A DNA stretch of 64,000 nt from Paracoccaceae bacterium Fryx2 (lineage in GTDB: Bacteria; Pseudomonadota; Alphaproteobacteria; Rhodobacterales; Rhodobacteraceae). The notes beneath the pieces are model-generated. The model saw nothing but the letters and a program-made list of their open reading frames with translations, was not told the DNA's origin and searched no databases. Where the stretch lies: the NCBI GenBank assembly GCA_032334235.1, contig JAVSGI010000005.1, forward strand, positions 2,688,501 through 2,752,500, in the 5' to 3' direction. The translations under genes and the position numbers were made by a program. This document shows positions 8,082-20,716 of this stretch, in pieces. The stretch's first letter is position 1. Every line of letters begins with the position of its first letter.

Positions 8082-8690
8082 TCAATTCGCGGGCTCGTAT
8101 ATCAGCTTCACGCGGCCCGTGAAAACAAGAAGATAAGCTCCGGGGACAGCGGCATCCTCGGAGAGGGTCATGCGACCGGCAGAAAGGTTGCCGATCGGGC
8201 CTGTGGCGGCAATCGCGCCAGCCGAGTCCATCCGGGTCCGGTCGAGTGCCGCAATCAGGCCGTCGGTGGTGACATGGTAACCCGTGGAGGTGGTGATTTC
8301 AACGCCGCCGCCAAGGGTGAGGCGCCGGTTGGCGGTATCCATCAGCCCGCTGTGCGCCCGGACCTCGGTGCTGGCGCCGTCGGGTGTGGCCAGCGTGGCG
8401 CGCAGGGTCGCGGCGGTCACCCGGCCCTGGTCGGCGGTGTCGGGGCGGGCCTCGTCGGCAGAGAAGGTCAACGCGGCGCCGTCGGCGGTGACGCCGGCAT
8501 AGGTGGGCGCGGTGATGCGCGGCTCGCGGATCCGGTCGGCGACATCGACGGTGGCGTAAGGGATCGCATCCTCGGGGTTGATGCTGCGCGAGACCAGAAA
8601 CAGTGTCGAAAGCAGGCCGAGCGCCGCCAGCGGCAGCACGATCTTCAGCCAGGCCACCACCCGGGAATGCAGGTTGTCATGGCCTGCCAT
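8082..8690 (-). CDS. lptC: LPS export protein LptC
   Basis: 202-aa inner-membrane protein with one N-terminal transmembrane segment (VVAWLKIVLPLAALGLLSTLF, residues about 11-31) and a periplasmic jellyroll domain that takes LPS from LptBFG and hands it to LptA. ATG 8690 is chosen because the membrane anchor then begins near residue 10, as usual; the frame is open to 8816 with no family match. It lies 140 bp after rnd and is followed directly by lptA. The family is poorly conserved, so the call rests on topology plus position. Confidence 0.88.
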   Translation of the reverse strand: MAGHDNLHSRVVAWLKIVLPLAALGLLSTLFLVSRSINPEDAIPYATVDVADRIREPRITAPTYAGVTADGAALTFSADEARPDTADQGRVTAATLRATLATPDGASTEVRAHSGLMDTANRRLTLGGGVEITTSTGYHVTTDGLIAALDRTRMDSAGAIAATGPIGNLSAGRMTLSEDAAVPGAYLLVFTGRVKLIYEPAN

Positions 8691-8830
8691 CGGGGGCCTT
8701 TCGCGGCTGGGGCATGGCGGCGGCCCCTGTCGGGCGCGGGGCAGCCCCGGCCATGGCGCAAGGGTATGCCCGGCTGCCCGCCACGCCAGACGGTGTGCCG
8801 CGCCGGTCGGCGGCACCCCGCCGACCCGGG

Positions 8831-9445
8831 TCAGTGGTGAAAGACATCGTTCGGCTCGTCCCAGCCCAGAAGGTCAAGCTCGGCCCGGGTCGGCAGGAAG
8901 TCGAAGCAACGTTGCGCGAGGCCAAGCCGCCCCTCGCGGATCAGCCGCTGTTCCAGTTCGGCCTTCAGGCGGTGCAGATACAGCACGTCCGAGGCGGCAT
9001 ACTCCTTCTGCGCGTCGCTCAGCGTCTCGGCGCCCCAGTCGGAGGTCTGCTGCTGCTTGGAGACATCGACGCCGACCAGTTCCTGCAACAGGTATTTCAG
9101 CCCGTGACGGTCGGTGAAGGTGCGAACCAGTTTCGCCGCGATCTTGGTGCACCAAACCGGGGCGGTGGTGACCCCCAGCGCCTGCTGCATCATCGCGATG
9201 TCGAACCGGCCGAAATGAAAGAGCTTCAGCGTCGCAGGGTCGGTCAGCATCCGGGTCAGGTTGGGGGCCTCGGTCTGGCCGCGCACGATCTGCACCAGAT
9301 GGGCATTCCCGTCGCCCGACGACAGTTGCACGAGGCACAGCCGGTCGCGGCGCGGGTCAAGACCCATGGTTTCGGTGTCGATGGCGACGACCGGACCAAG
9401 GTTCAGCCCGTCGGGCAAGTCATTGCGATAGAAGTGGATTGTCAA
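8831..9445 (-). CDS. rnd: Ribonuclease D, short form without HRDC domain
   Basis: 204-aa DEDDy 3'-5' exoribonuclease that trims tRNA 3' ends. Exo I has AIDTETMGL with Asp23 and Glu25, Exo II includes FHFGRFDIAMM, and Exo III is YAASDVLYLHRL with the Tyr and Asp. E. coli RNase D is about 375 aa and carries a C-terminal HRDC domain; this one ends after the nuclease domain, as is common in alphaproteobacteria. TTG 9445 is chosen because the longer frame would run into the tRNA-Leu gene and GAGGGA stands upstream. It lies 33 bp downstream of that tRNA on the same strand. Confidence 0.92.
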   Translation of the reverse strand: MTIHFYRNDLPDGLNLGPVVAIDTETMGLDPRRDRLCLVQLSSGDGNAHLVQIVRGQTEAPNLTRMLTDPATLKLFHFGRFDIAMMQQALGVTTAPVWCTKIAAKLVRTFTDRHGLKYLLQELVGVDVSKQQQTSDWGAETLSDAQKEYAASDVLYLHRLKAELEQRLIREGRLGLAQRCFDFLPTRAELDLLGWDEPNDVFHH

Positions 9446-9478
9446 CGGCTGTTCCCTCGAATTGGCACGAAGGAACGA

Positions 9479-9563
9479 TGGTGCCCAGGAGAGGACTCGA
9501 ACCTCCACGCCTTGCGGCACACGGACCTGAACCGTGCGCGTCTACCAATTCCGCCACCTGGGC
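9479..9563 (-). tRNA. tRNA-Leu (anticodon CAG)
   Basis: 85-nt class II tRNA. The acceptor stem GCCCAGG pairs with CCTGGGC, followed by discriminator A and an encoded CCA (3' end at 9479). The anticodon stem is CACGG/CCGTG with loop TTCAGGT, so the anticodon is CAG. A long variable arm and GGTTCGAGTCC in the T arm are present. It is followed 33 bp later by rnd, whose product matures tRNA 3' ends. Confidence 0.97.
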
Positions 9564-9581
9564 ACGGTGTCGTGAAGGGGG

Positions 9582-9609
9582 ATTTAAAGAGGGCGGCGGG
9601 GAGTGTCAA
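9582..9609 (-). promoter_or_regulatory. Promoter of the tRNA-Leu (and probably rnd) transcript
   Basis: Minus-strand TTGACA (9609-9604), 16-bp spacer and TTAAAT (9587-9582). The predicted start is a few bases before the tRNA 5' end at 9563. The perfect -35 box and the position directly before the tRNA support it. Confidence 0.65.
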
Positions 9610-9711
9610 CCGGGTGTCATGAAAATTCGTGCGGGCTTTTGCGCCTTGTCCGGCAAGGCCCCAGTCGGTATGCAACTGTACAGGTTTTCAGGGTTCCCAA
9701 GGGGGCAACGG

Positions 9712-10692
9712 ATGAACAGGCTGGTCACGATCTACGGCGGTTCGGGCTTTGTCGGGCGCTATGTCGCACGGCGGATGGCGCAACTTGGCTGGCGCGTCCG
9801 CGTCGCCGTGCGCCGCCCGAACGAGGCGCTGTTCGTGCGGACCTTCGGCGTGGTCGGCCAGGTGGAGCCGGTGCTGTGCAACATCCGCGACGAGGCGTCG
9901 GTGCGCGCGGTGATGAAGGGGGCGGATGCGGTGGTGAACTGCGTCGGCGTTCTGGCCGAGGTCGGCAAGAACCGCTTCACCGCAGTGCAGGCCGAAGGGG
10001 CCGGTCGGATCGCGCGGCTGGCGGCCGAGGAAGGCGTGGCCAACCTGGTGCATATCTCCGCCATCGGGGCCGATGCGGAGTCGAAAAGCGCCTATGCCCG
10101 CAGCAAGGCGGCGGGCGAGGCGGCGGTGCTGGCGGCCTATCCGCGCGCCGTGATCCTGCGGCCTTCGGTGATCTTCGGGGCCGAGGACCAGTTCTTCAAC
10201 CGCTTCGGCGCGATGGCGCGCAACTCTCCGGTGCTGCCGGTGGTGGGCGGCGCGACGCTGTTCCAGCCGGTGTTCGTCGATGACGTGGCGCAGGCGGCGG
10301 TGATGGGCGCGCTTGGACAGGCGCGCCCCGGCATCTACGAGCTTGGCGGGCCGGACCGCGAAACCTTCCACGACCTGATGCGGCTGATGCTGACGGTGAT
10401 CCGCCGCCGCAAGATGGTGGTGAACATCCCGTTCTTCGTGGCGCGGATCATGGCTTTCGTGCTGGACGGGGTGCAGGCCGTGACCTTCGGTCTGATCACC
10501 AACGGGATGCTGACGCGCGATCAGGTGCGCAATCTGGCGCGCGACAATGTGGTGGGTTCCGGTGTCATGACCTTTGCCGACCTCGGCATCACCCCCGCCG
10601 CGATGGGCGCGGTGTTGCCCGAGTATCTGTGGCCCTATCGCCCCTCGGGGCAGTATTCGTCGATCAAGGATTCGGCGAAGAACCTGCGCTGA
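9712..10692 (+). CDS. Complex I NDUFA9-subunit-family protein (NAD(P)-binding, atypical SDR)
   Basis: 326 aa. The N-terminus [18 protein letters not shown] (about residues 4-21) is a Rossmann dinucleotide-binding motif of the atypical SDR type. In alphaproteobacteria and mitochondria, relatives (NDUFA9/39 kDa) are accessory subunits on the peripheral arm of NADH:ubiquinone oxidoreductase, binding NADPH structurally. Further matches are [32 protein letters not shown] (the Tyr-x3-Lys position) and [11 protein letters not shown] 9712 follows AAGGGGGCAACGG. No nuo genes are in the window; the protein is usually encoded away from the nuo operon. uppP follows after 16 bp, so they are probably co-transcribed. 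Confidence 0.88.
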   Translation: MNRLVTIYGGSGFVGRYVARRMAQLGWRVRVAVRRPNEALFVRTFGVVGQVEPVLCNIRDEASVRAVMKGADAVVNCVGVLAEVGKNRFTAVQAEGAGRIARLAAEEGVANLVHISAIGADAESKSAYARSKAAGEAAVLAAYPRAVILRPSVIFGAEDQFFNRFGAMARNSPVLPVVGGATLFQPVFVDDVAQAAVMGALGQARPGIYELGGPDRETFHDLMRLMLTVIRRRKMVVNIPFFVARIMAFVLDGVQAVTFGLITNGMLTRDQVRNLARDNVVGSGVMTFADLGITPAAMGAVLPEYLWPYRPSGQYSSIKDSAKNLR

Positions 10693-10708
10693 CAGGAAGG
10701 GGCCGGCC

Positions 10709-11515
10709 ATGACGGAACCGACGACACTGGTCGCGCTGCTGCTTGGCGTGATCGAGGGGCTGACGGAGTTCATTCCGGTCTCCTCTACCGGGCACATTCT
10801 GCTCGCGGGGCATTTTCTGGGGTTTGAAAGTGCCGGCAAGACCTTCGAGGTGGTGATCCAGCTTGGGGCTGTGCTGGCGATCCTGCTGGTTTACGCGGCG
10901 CGGCTTTGGGCGGTGTTCGCGGCGGCGCCGCATGACCCGGCGGCGCGGCGCTTCATCGTCTCGGTGCTGGTGGCGTTTCTGCCGGCTGTGTTGATCGGCG
11001 TTCTGGCGCATGACTTCATCAAGACCGTGCTGTTCGAAAGCCCGATGCTGATTTCGGTCATGCTGATTGCGGGCGGGGTGGTGCTGCTGTTCGTCGACCG
11101 TCTGGCCCCTGCGCCGCGGCATGAGGACGCGATGGCGCTGCCCCTGGGGATGGCGCTGAAGATCGGGTTCTTCCAGTGCCTGGCGATGGTGCCCGGCGTG
11201 TCGCGCTCGGGTGCGACGATTGTCGGCGCGCTGATGCTGGGGGCCAGCAAGCGGGCGGCGGCGGAGTTTTCGTTCTTCCTCAGTATGCCGACCATGGCCG
11301 GGGCCTTTGCCTATGATCTTTACAAGAACCGCGACGTGCTGGACCTCAGCGCGATGTCCGAGATAGCCGTGGGCTTTGCCGCTGCGCTGGTGACAGCCAT
11401 CCTCGTGGTGCGCTGGGTGTTGGGCTATGTCAGCCGCAAGGGCTATGCGCTGTTCGGCTGGTGGCGAATCATCGTGGGGACGGTGGCTTTGACGGCGCTT
11501 TTGCTGGGACATTGA
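10709..11515 (+). CDS. uppP: Undecaprenyl-diphosphatase UppP (BacA)
   Basis: 268-aa polytopic inner-membrane enzyme that dephosphorylates undecaprenyl diphosphate to recycle the lipid carrier of peptidoglycan and O-antigen synthesis; overexpression gives bacitracin resistance. The two conserved catalytic loops are present: [14 protein letters not shown] (residues about 15-28) and [10 protein letters not shown] (about 163-172). ATG 10709 has AGGAAGGGG in front. It follows the NDUFA9-like gene closely and is followed by a hairpin at 11535-11560. Confidence 0.96.
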   Translation: MTEPTTLVALLLGVIEGLTEFIPVSSTGHILLAGHFLGFESAGKTFEVVIQLGAVLAILLVYAARLWAVFAAAPHDPAARRFIVSVLVAFLPAVLIGVLAHDFIKTVLFESPMLISVMLIAGGVVLLFVDRLAPAPRHEDAMALPLGMALKIGFFQCLAMVPGVSRSGATIVGALMLGASKRAAAEFSFFLSMPTMAGAFAYDLYKNRDVLDLSAMSEIAVGFAAALVTAILVVRWVLGYVSRKGYALFGWWRIIVGTVALTALLLGH

Positions 11516-11534
11516 GCGAATAGGTAAGATTTGC

Positions 11535-11560
11535 TGCCCTATTTTCACGGAAATCGGGCA
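11535..11560 (+). terminator. Hairpin after uppP, possible terminator
   Basis: TGCCC-t-ATTT (11535-11544) pairs with AAAT-c-GGGCA (11551-11560) around TCACGG. It lies 20 bp after the uppP stop. No T-run follows, so termination is only a possibility. Confidence 0.4.
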
Positions 11561-11565
11561 GGGAA

Positions 11566-11603
11566 ACTGACCCAAGCCCGAAAAAACCGCCAAATGGGTC
11601 AGT
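11566..11603. promoter_or_regulatory. Inverted repeat upstream of gltD, possible operator or leader hairpin
   Basis: ACTGACCCA (11566-11574) and TGGGTCAGT (11595-11603) are perfect 9-bp arms with a 20-nt spacer. The site ends 74 bp before the gltD start, where a regulator of glutamate synthase would bind or a leader could fold. The regulator is unknown. Confidence 0.4.
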
Positions 11604-11677
11604 AGGGCTGACTTTTATTCCCAAATCTCCCGCAGTATCAAGGCGCACCCAGATCTGACCTCCAGGGAGGCGCCCCA

Positions 11678-13114
11678 ATGGCCAAGCAACGCATGCTCCA
11701 GTTCGTCACCGTCAAGAAGGAGATGCCGGAGAAGCGTCCGCCCAGCCTGCGCGCGCAGGATTTCCACGAGATCTACCGCGAGTATGCCGACCAGAAGGCG
11801 GCGGAACAGGCGGGGCGGTGCAGCCAGTGCGGCGTGCCCTACTGCCAGAGCCATTGCCCGCTGCACAACAACATCCCCGACTGGCTGCGTCTGACCGCCG
11901 AGGGGCGGCTGCAGGAAGCCTACGAGATCAGCCAGGCCACCAACACCTTCCCCGAGATCTGTGGCCGCATCTGCCCGCAGGACCGGCTGTGCGAGGGCAA
12001 CTGCGTGATCGAGCAGTCCGGCCACGGCACGGTGACGATCGGCGCAGTGGAGAAATACATCACCGACACCGCCTGGGAACAGGGCTGGGTGAAGCCGATC
12101 CGCCCGGCGCGGGAACGGGTGGAATCGGTCGGCATCATCGGGGCCGGGCCGGGGGGGCTGGCCGCGGCCGACGTGCTGCGCCGCCGGGGCGTGCAGGTCA
12201 CGGTCTATGACCGGCACGACCGGGCGGGCGGCCTGCTGACCTATGGCATCCCCGGCTTCAAGCTGGAAAAATCGGTCGTGATGCAACGGGTTGAACAGTT
12301 GCAGGAGGGCGGCGTGCAGTTCGTGCTGAACTGCAATGTCGGGGTTGACCTGACGTTCGACGCCATTCGCGGGCAACATGATGCGGTGCTGATTGCCACC
12401 GGCGTCTACAAGGCGCGCGATCTGGCCGCACCCGGCGTGGGGGCGAAGGGCGTGGTGGCGGCGCTGGATTTCCTGACCGCGTCGAACCGCAAGAGCTTTG
12501 GCGACGAGGTTGCGGCCTATGACAGCGGCGAGTTGAACGCCAGCGGCAAGCGCGTGGTGGTGATCGGCGGTGGCGATACCGCGATGGACTGCGTTCGCAC
12601 CGCGATCCGCGAGGGGGCGGTTTCGGTCAAGTGCCTCTATCGCCGCGACCGGGCCAACATGCCCGGGTCGCAGCGCGAGGTGCAGAATGCCGAAGAGGAA
12701 GGCATCGAGTTCGTCTGGCTGACCGCACCGCGCGGCTTTACTGGCGGCGAGGCGGTCGAGGGCGTGATGGTGCAGCGGATGCGTCTGGGCGCGCCCGACG
12801 CCTCGGGGCGGCAGATGCCCGAGATCATCGAGGGGGCAGACTACGTCGAGCCTGCCGACCTGGTGATCATGGCGCTGGGCTTCGAGCCGGAACCGCTGCC
12901 CGCCCTTTGGGCCGCGCCCGATCTGGCGGTGACGCGCTGGGGCACGGTCAAGGCCGATTTCCGCAGCCATGCCACCAGCCTGCCGGGCGTCTATGCGGCA
13001 GGCGACATCGTGCGCGGGGCGAGCCTGGTGGTCTGGGCGATCCGCGACGGGCGCGAGGCGGCCGAGGCGATCCTGGACTATCTTGCGCAACCTGCGGTGG
13101 CGGCGGCAGAGTGA
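11678..13114 (+). CDS. gltD: Glutamate synthase [NADPH] small (beta) subunit
   Basis: 478-aa flavoprotein that passes electrons from NADPH through FAD and 4Fe-4S clusters to the GltB subunit for glutamate formation from glutamine and 2-oxoglutarate. N-terminal cluster cysteines are Cys48, 51, 56, 60 (CSQCGVPYCQSHC) and 95, 99, 105, 109 (CGRICPQDRLCEGNC). The FAD motif GIIGAGPGGLAAA starts near 152; the NADPH motif VVVIGGGDTAMDC is near 292-304; CLYRRDRANMPGS and GVYAAGDIVRGAS complete the fold. ATG 11678 follows GGGAGGCGCCCC. The gltB gene is 951 bp downstream on the same strand, with one secreted-protein gene between. Confidence 0.97.
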   Translation: MAKQRMLQFVTVKKEMPEKRPPSLRAQDFHEIYREYADQKAAEQAGRCSQCGVPYCQSHCPLHNNIPDWLRLTAEGRLQEAYEISQATNTFPEICGRICPQDRLCEGNCVIEQSGHGTVTIGAVEKYITDTAWEQGWVKPIRPARERVESVGIIGAGPGGLAAADVLRRRGVQVTVYDRHDRAGGLLTYGIPGFKLEKSVVMQRVEQLQEGGVQFVLNCNVGVDLTFDAIRGQHDAVLIATGVYKARDLAAPGVGAKGVVAALDFLTASNRKSFGDEVAAYDSGELNASGKRVVVIGGGDTAMDCVRTAIREGAVSVKCLYRRDRANMPGSQREVQNAEEEGIEFVWLTAPRGFTGGEAVEGVMVQRMRLGAPDASGRQMPEIIEGADYVEPADLVIMALGFEPEPLPALWAAPDLAVTRWGTVKADFRSHATSLPGVYAAGDIVRGASLVVWAIRDGREAAEAILDYLAQPAVAAAE

Positions 13115-13240
13115 TCCCGGCGAATTGGCGCGACGCATGACCGGGATGCACCCCGCAGCAAGACGCGGCGGCACAGGGCGAACGCCCGTCAGGGCAGCGG
13201 TGCCGACCCGAAATCGGAACCAGAGGCGAGGGTAACGGCG

Positions 13241-13954
13241 ATGGCAGGGCAGAGGACAATGACGGGCGCTGTGCTGGCGGTTGCGCTGGTGTTCGGCCTG
13301 CCGGCGGGGGCGCAGACCTTCACGCCGCCGCCCGGCTGCGAAGGCTGGCTGACGGTGCAGGCCAAGGGCTGCCGCGTGTCGAATCACTACAAGTGCAGCG
13401 CCGACGCGCCCGGCGACCAGTGGCGGGCAGACTTCGACCAGCAGGGGGTGTTCTTCCTCAGCCGGATCGACCGCGAAGCGCAGTGGGTGGAAAGCTACGA
13501 GATGTTTCCCACCGTGCGGCAACTGCTGGACCCGGACCCGGAAGATCCGGCCTCCTTCACCGAGCTGATGACCGGAAGTGACAGTTTTTCCTTCGGGCTG
13601 ACCAAGGACAATGGCGAAACAAGCCGGGTGTCCGGCTTTGACCGGCTGACCGGCAGGACCGTGGTGATTGACGGTATCAGCCTGCAGCAGACCGAATTCG
13701 AGTTCACCGAAACCGACAGCGACGGCAACGTGCAGCGCCGGTCGCGCGGGCGCGAATACATCCACCCCGAATGGCGGCTGTTCTTCGCCGGCCCCTCGGA
13801 ATGGGATTCGGCGGGTGACGGCAATTACCTACCGCTGGACGGCAGCCCGGTGCAGTTCGTCTTTCCGGGCGAACCCGGGTTCCAGTCGACCCAGCCGATC
13901 TTCGATTGCGACGCAGTGCTGTCTGCCCTGCCGCAAAGCCGGACGGGGGGCTAG
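13241..13954 (+). CDS. Secreted protein of unknown function between gltD and gltB
   Basis: 237 aa with an N-terminal signal peptide (TGAVLAVALVFGLPAGAQTF, cleavage near AGA-QT), so periplasmic or outer-membrane associated. The mature part starts PPPGCEGWLTVQAKGCRVSNHYKC with three to four cysteines likely to form disulfides. It is rich in acidic residues and beta-prone segments and ends with an isolated Cys (FDCDAV). I recognise no enzyme motif. ATG 13241 is preceded by GAGGGTAACGGCG. It sits in the glt transcription unit, which could mean shared nitrogen regulation or simply insertion between the two subunit genes. Confidence 0.75.
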   Translation: MAGQRTMTGAVLAVALVFGLPAGAQTFTPPPGCEGWLTVQAKGCRVSNHYKCSADAPGDQWRADFDQQGVFFLSRIDREAQWVESYEMFPTVRQLLDPDPEDPASFTELMTGSDSFSFGLTKDNGETSRVSGFDRLTGRTVVIDGISLQQTEFEFTETDSDGNVQRRSRGREYIHPEWRLFFAGPSEWDSAGDGNYLPLDGSPVQFVFPGEPGFQSTQPIFDCDAVLSALPQSRTGG

Positions 13955-14064
13955 GGCGATGCGGACCGATCCGCGCGCCCCGGCCCGGCCCGACGCCGGA
14001 AATGAAACGACCCGCGCCCGCCGGCGCGTGCCGATGGAACTGCAAAGCGCCACAGGAGGCCGTC

Positions 14065-18603
<4,539 letters not shown>

Positions 18604-18610
18604 CGGGAAG

Positions 18611-18632
18611 GGCCCCCGCGCAGGCGGGGGCC
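18611..18632 (+). terminator. GC-rich hairpin after gltB
   Basis: GGCCCCCGC (18611-18619) pairs with GCGGGGGCC (18624-18632). It starts 7 bp after the gltB stop, between the convergent gltB and DUF4342 genes. There is no T-run. Confidence 0.55.
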
Positions 18633-18648
18633 GTGTCGCGTCTCGGGG

Positions 18649-18996
18649 TCAGGCGTCGGGCGGGGTGTCGGCCCTGGTTTCGGGCGGGCGGGCGTCGGGA
18701 TGGTCCGTCTCGCGTTCGACCTCGATCTTGACCTTGGTCATCATCGCGGCAATCACGCCGATGATCGCCAGCCAGGGCGCGGCGAGCACCACCACCCCGC
18801 CGGCGATGGCGCCGACCGTGACAGGCATTTCCAGCGTGAAGTCTTCGCCCGCGCGGATGCGAAGCCTGCGGACATTGCCGGTGCGGATCAGGTCCTTGAC
18901 CTTGTCCAGCAGCTGGCCGCCGGTAACCTCGATCTCTTCGACGAAGGTGCGGTGCGGCTTGTCCTTCGGGGCGTCGTTGTTGGAAGGATTGTCCAT
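18649..18996 (-). CDS. DUF4342 domain-containing protein
   Basis: 115 aa. The segment FVEEIEVTGGQLLDKVKDLIRTGNVRRLRIR...FTLEMPVTVGA matches the DUF4342 pattern: an N-terminal UBA-like helical part and then a hydrophobic stretch (VTVGAIAGGVVVLAAPWLAIIGVIAA, about residues 59-84) that could be a membrane segment. The ends are charged and Pro-rich. Function unknown. ATG 18996 is preceded by GGGAGAACCGAC. It converges with gltB; no partner gene is evident. Confidence 0.75.
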   Translation of the reverse strand: MDNPSNNDAPKDKPHRTFVEEIEVTGGQLLDKVKDLIRTGNVRRLRIRAGEDFTLEMPVTVGAIAGGVVVLAAPWLAIIGVIAAMMTKVKIEVERETDHPDARPPETRADTPPDA

Positions 18997-19155
18997 GTCG
19001 GTTCTCCCGTGTTCGGCCGGTGAGTCGGCCTTGGCGGCATTTTAGCCGTTTTGCGTGACGGAATCGTGCGCTGGATCATGGACGGGCCGCTTTCGTGGGG
19101 TGAGGCCATGGCGGCTTGACCCTGCGGGCGGCTTCGTGGCTATGGTGGCGGCGTC

Positions 19156-19902
19156 ATGGTGAAAGAAACCCGCAAGAAACCGGCGACAAGGGCGGCGGCC
19201 AAGGCGGTGGCCGAGGCCGCGCCGCCACGCCCGCTGTCGCGGCGCCTGTTGGCATGGGCCCTGCGCGGGGCAGCGGCGGTGACCGGGCTCTTTGCCTTTC
19301 TGGTGATCTTGTTCTGGATGGTGAACCCGCCGACCACGATCTACATGCTGCAGGAAAGCGCCCGGCTGGGCGGGGTGGAGCGGGACTGGGTGGACATGGA
19401 CGAGATCGCGCCGGTGATGGCGCGGTCGGCCGTGGCGGCGGAGGATGCGAACTTCTGCCTGCACTGGGGCTTCGACATGGCCGCGATCCGCGCGGCGGTA
19501 GAGGCGGGCGGCAGCCGTGGCGCCTCGACCATCAGCCAGCAGGTGGTGAAGAACGTGTTCCTCTGGCACGGGCGGTCGTGGCTGCGCAAGGCGGCCGAGG
19601 CGCTGATCACCCCGGCCATGGAAACGCTGTGGTCCAAGCGCCGGATCCTGGAGGTCTATCTGAACGTGGCTGAATTCGGCGAGGGCGTGTTCGGTGTCGA
19701 GGCGGCGGCGCAGCACCATTTCGGGGTGCGTGCCGCCGATCTGACCCCGGTGCAGGCGGCGCGGCTGGCCGCGGTGCTGCCCGACCCCAAGGGCCGCAAC
19801 GCGGGAAAACCCAGCGCCTTTGTGCGCAGCCGGGCGGCGGCGGCGCTGGAAGGGGCCAAGACCATCCGCGCCGACGGCCGCGCCGGCTGCTTCGAGGACT
19901 GA
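19156..19902 (+). CDS. mtgA: Monofunctional biosynthetic peptidoglycan transglycosylase
   Basis: 248-aa inner-membrane GT51 enzyme polymerising lipid II into glycan strands without a transpeptidase domain. A basic N-terminus is followed by a transmembrane segment (AAAVTGLFAFLVILFWMV, about residues 38-55). The GT51 catalytic motifs are AVAAEDANFCLHWGFD (catalytic Glu near 96), GASTISQQVVKN and KRRILEVYLNVAEFGEGVFG. The length is normal. ATG 19156 is chosen as the first start compatible with the anchor. The GST gene follows 77 bp later. Confidence 0.94.
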   Translation: MVKETRKKPATRAAAKAVAEAAPPRPLSRRLLAWALRGAAAVTGLFAFLVILFWMVNPPTTIYMLQESARLGGVERDWVDMDEIAPVMARSAVAAEDANFCLHWGFDMAAIRAAVEAGGSRGASTISQQVVKNVFLWHGRSWLRKAAEALITPAMETLWSKRRILEVYLNVAEFGEGVFGVEAAAQHHFGVRAADLTPVQAARLAAVLPDPKGRNAGKPSAFVRSRAAAALEGAKTIRADGRAGCFED

Positions 19903-19979
19903 TCGCGGCCATTCAGCCATTGAGTTCTCGCCCCCGGCGCGGCTATGACAGGGAACCCCTGCCTGACCCGAGTGTGCCG

Positions 19980-20645
19980 ATGAACCGACTGTATCATTTC
20001 CCGCTGTCGCCCTTCTGCCGCAAGGTGCGCCTGACGCTGGCCGAAAAGCGGATCGAGGTCGAGCTGATCGAGGAGCGTTTCTGGGAGCCGAGCCCCGATT
20101 TCCTGCGGCGCAACCCGGCGGGCAAGGTGCCGGTGCTGCGCATGGACACCAAGGTGATGAGCGAAAGCCAGGCGATCTGCGAGTATCTGGAAGAAACGGT
20201 GCCCGAGCCACGCCTGATGCCGCGCGACCCTGACGGGCGGTTCGAGGTGCGCAGGCTCTGCGCCTGGTTCGACGACAAGTTCCAGTGCGAGGTGACCTCG
20301 AAGCTGCTGTACGAGAGGATCAACAAGAAGATCATGGGGCAGGGCTACCCCGACAGCAAGAACGTCAAGTTCGGGGCGAACCGGATCAAGTTCCATCTGG
20401 ATTATCTGGCCTGGCTCTTGGACCAGCGGCGTTGGCTGGCAGGCGACGTGATGTCGCTGGCCGATTTTACTGCGGCGGCGCATCTGTCGTGCCTCGACTA
20501 CATTTCCGATGTCGACTGGAACCGGCACGCGGTGGTGAAGGACTGGTATGCCAAGATCAAGTCGCGCCCCTCATTCCGGCCGCTGCTGGCCGACCAGGTG
20601 CCGGGGTTCCCGCCGCCGGCCCATTATGCCGACCTGGATTTCTAG
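19980..20645 (+). CDS. Glutathione S-transferase family protein
   Basis: 221 aa. The thioredoxin-like N-terminal domain has [23 protein letters not shown] (Ser/Cys near residue 10-13 as candidate active site), NPAGKVPVL with the cis-Pro, and [12 protein letters not shown] for glutathione contact. The all-helical C-terminal domain includes [16 protein letters not shown]. It is presumably cytoplasmic; substrate unknown. ATG 19980 fits the family start; the frame is open to 19920 without a match. It is followed by the repeat element at 20671 and queG on the same strand. Confidence 0.9.
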   Translation: MNRLYHFPLSPFCRKVRLTLAEKRIEVELIEERFWEPSPDFLRRNPAGKVPVLRMDTKVMSESQAICEYLEETVPEPRLMPRDPDGRFEVRRLCAWFDDKFQCEVTSKLLYERINKKIMGQGYPDSKNVKFGANRIKFHLDYLAWLLDQRRWLAGDVMSLADFTAAAHLSCLDYISDVDWNRHAVVKDWYAKIKSRPSFRPLLADQVPGFPPPAHYADLDF

Positions 20646-20670
20646 CGGCCGGCGCCGGGGGGCTGTCTGC

Positions 20671-20710
20671 CCCCCGGGCCCCCCGCGGATATTTGAGAAC
20701 AGAAGAAAGG
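20671..20710 (+). repeat. Half-site copy of the ATATTTG-AACAGAAGAA intergenic repeat
   Basis: CCCCGCGGATATTTGAGAACAGAAGAAAGG matches the right arm of the hairpin at 5429-5466 with a few changes. A partial pairing partner (CCGGGGGGCTG at 20655 with CCCCCGG at 20671) is present. It ends 6 bp before the queG start and its AGAAGAAAGG may serve as part of the ribosome-binding site. Confidence 0.7.
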
Positions 20711-20716
20711 TGGAGG

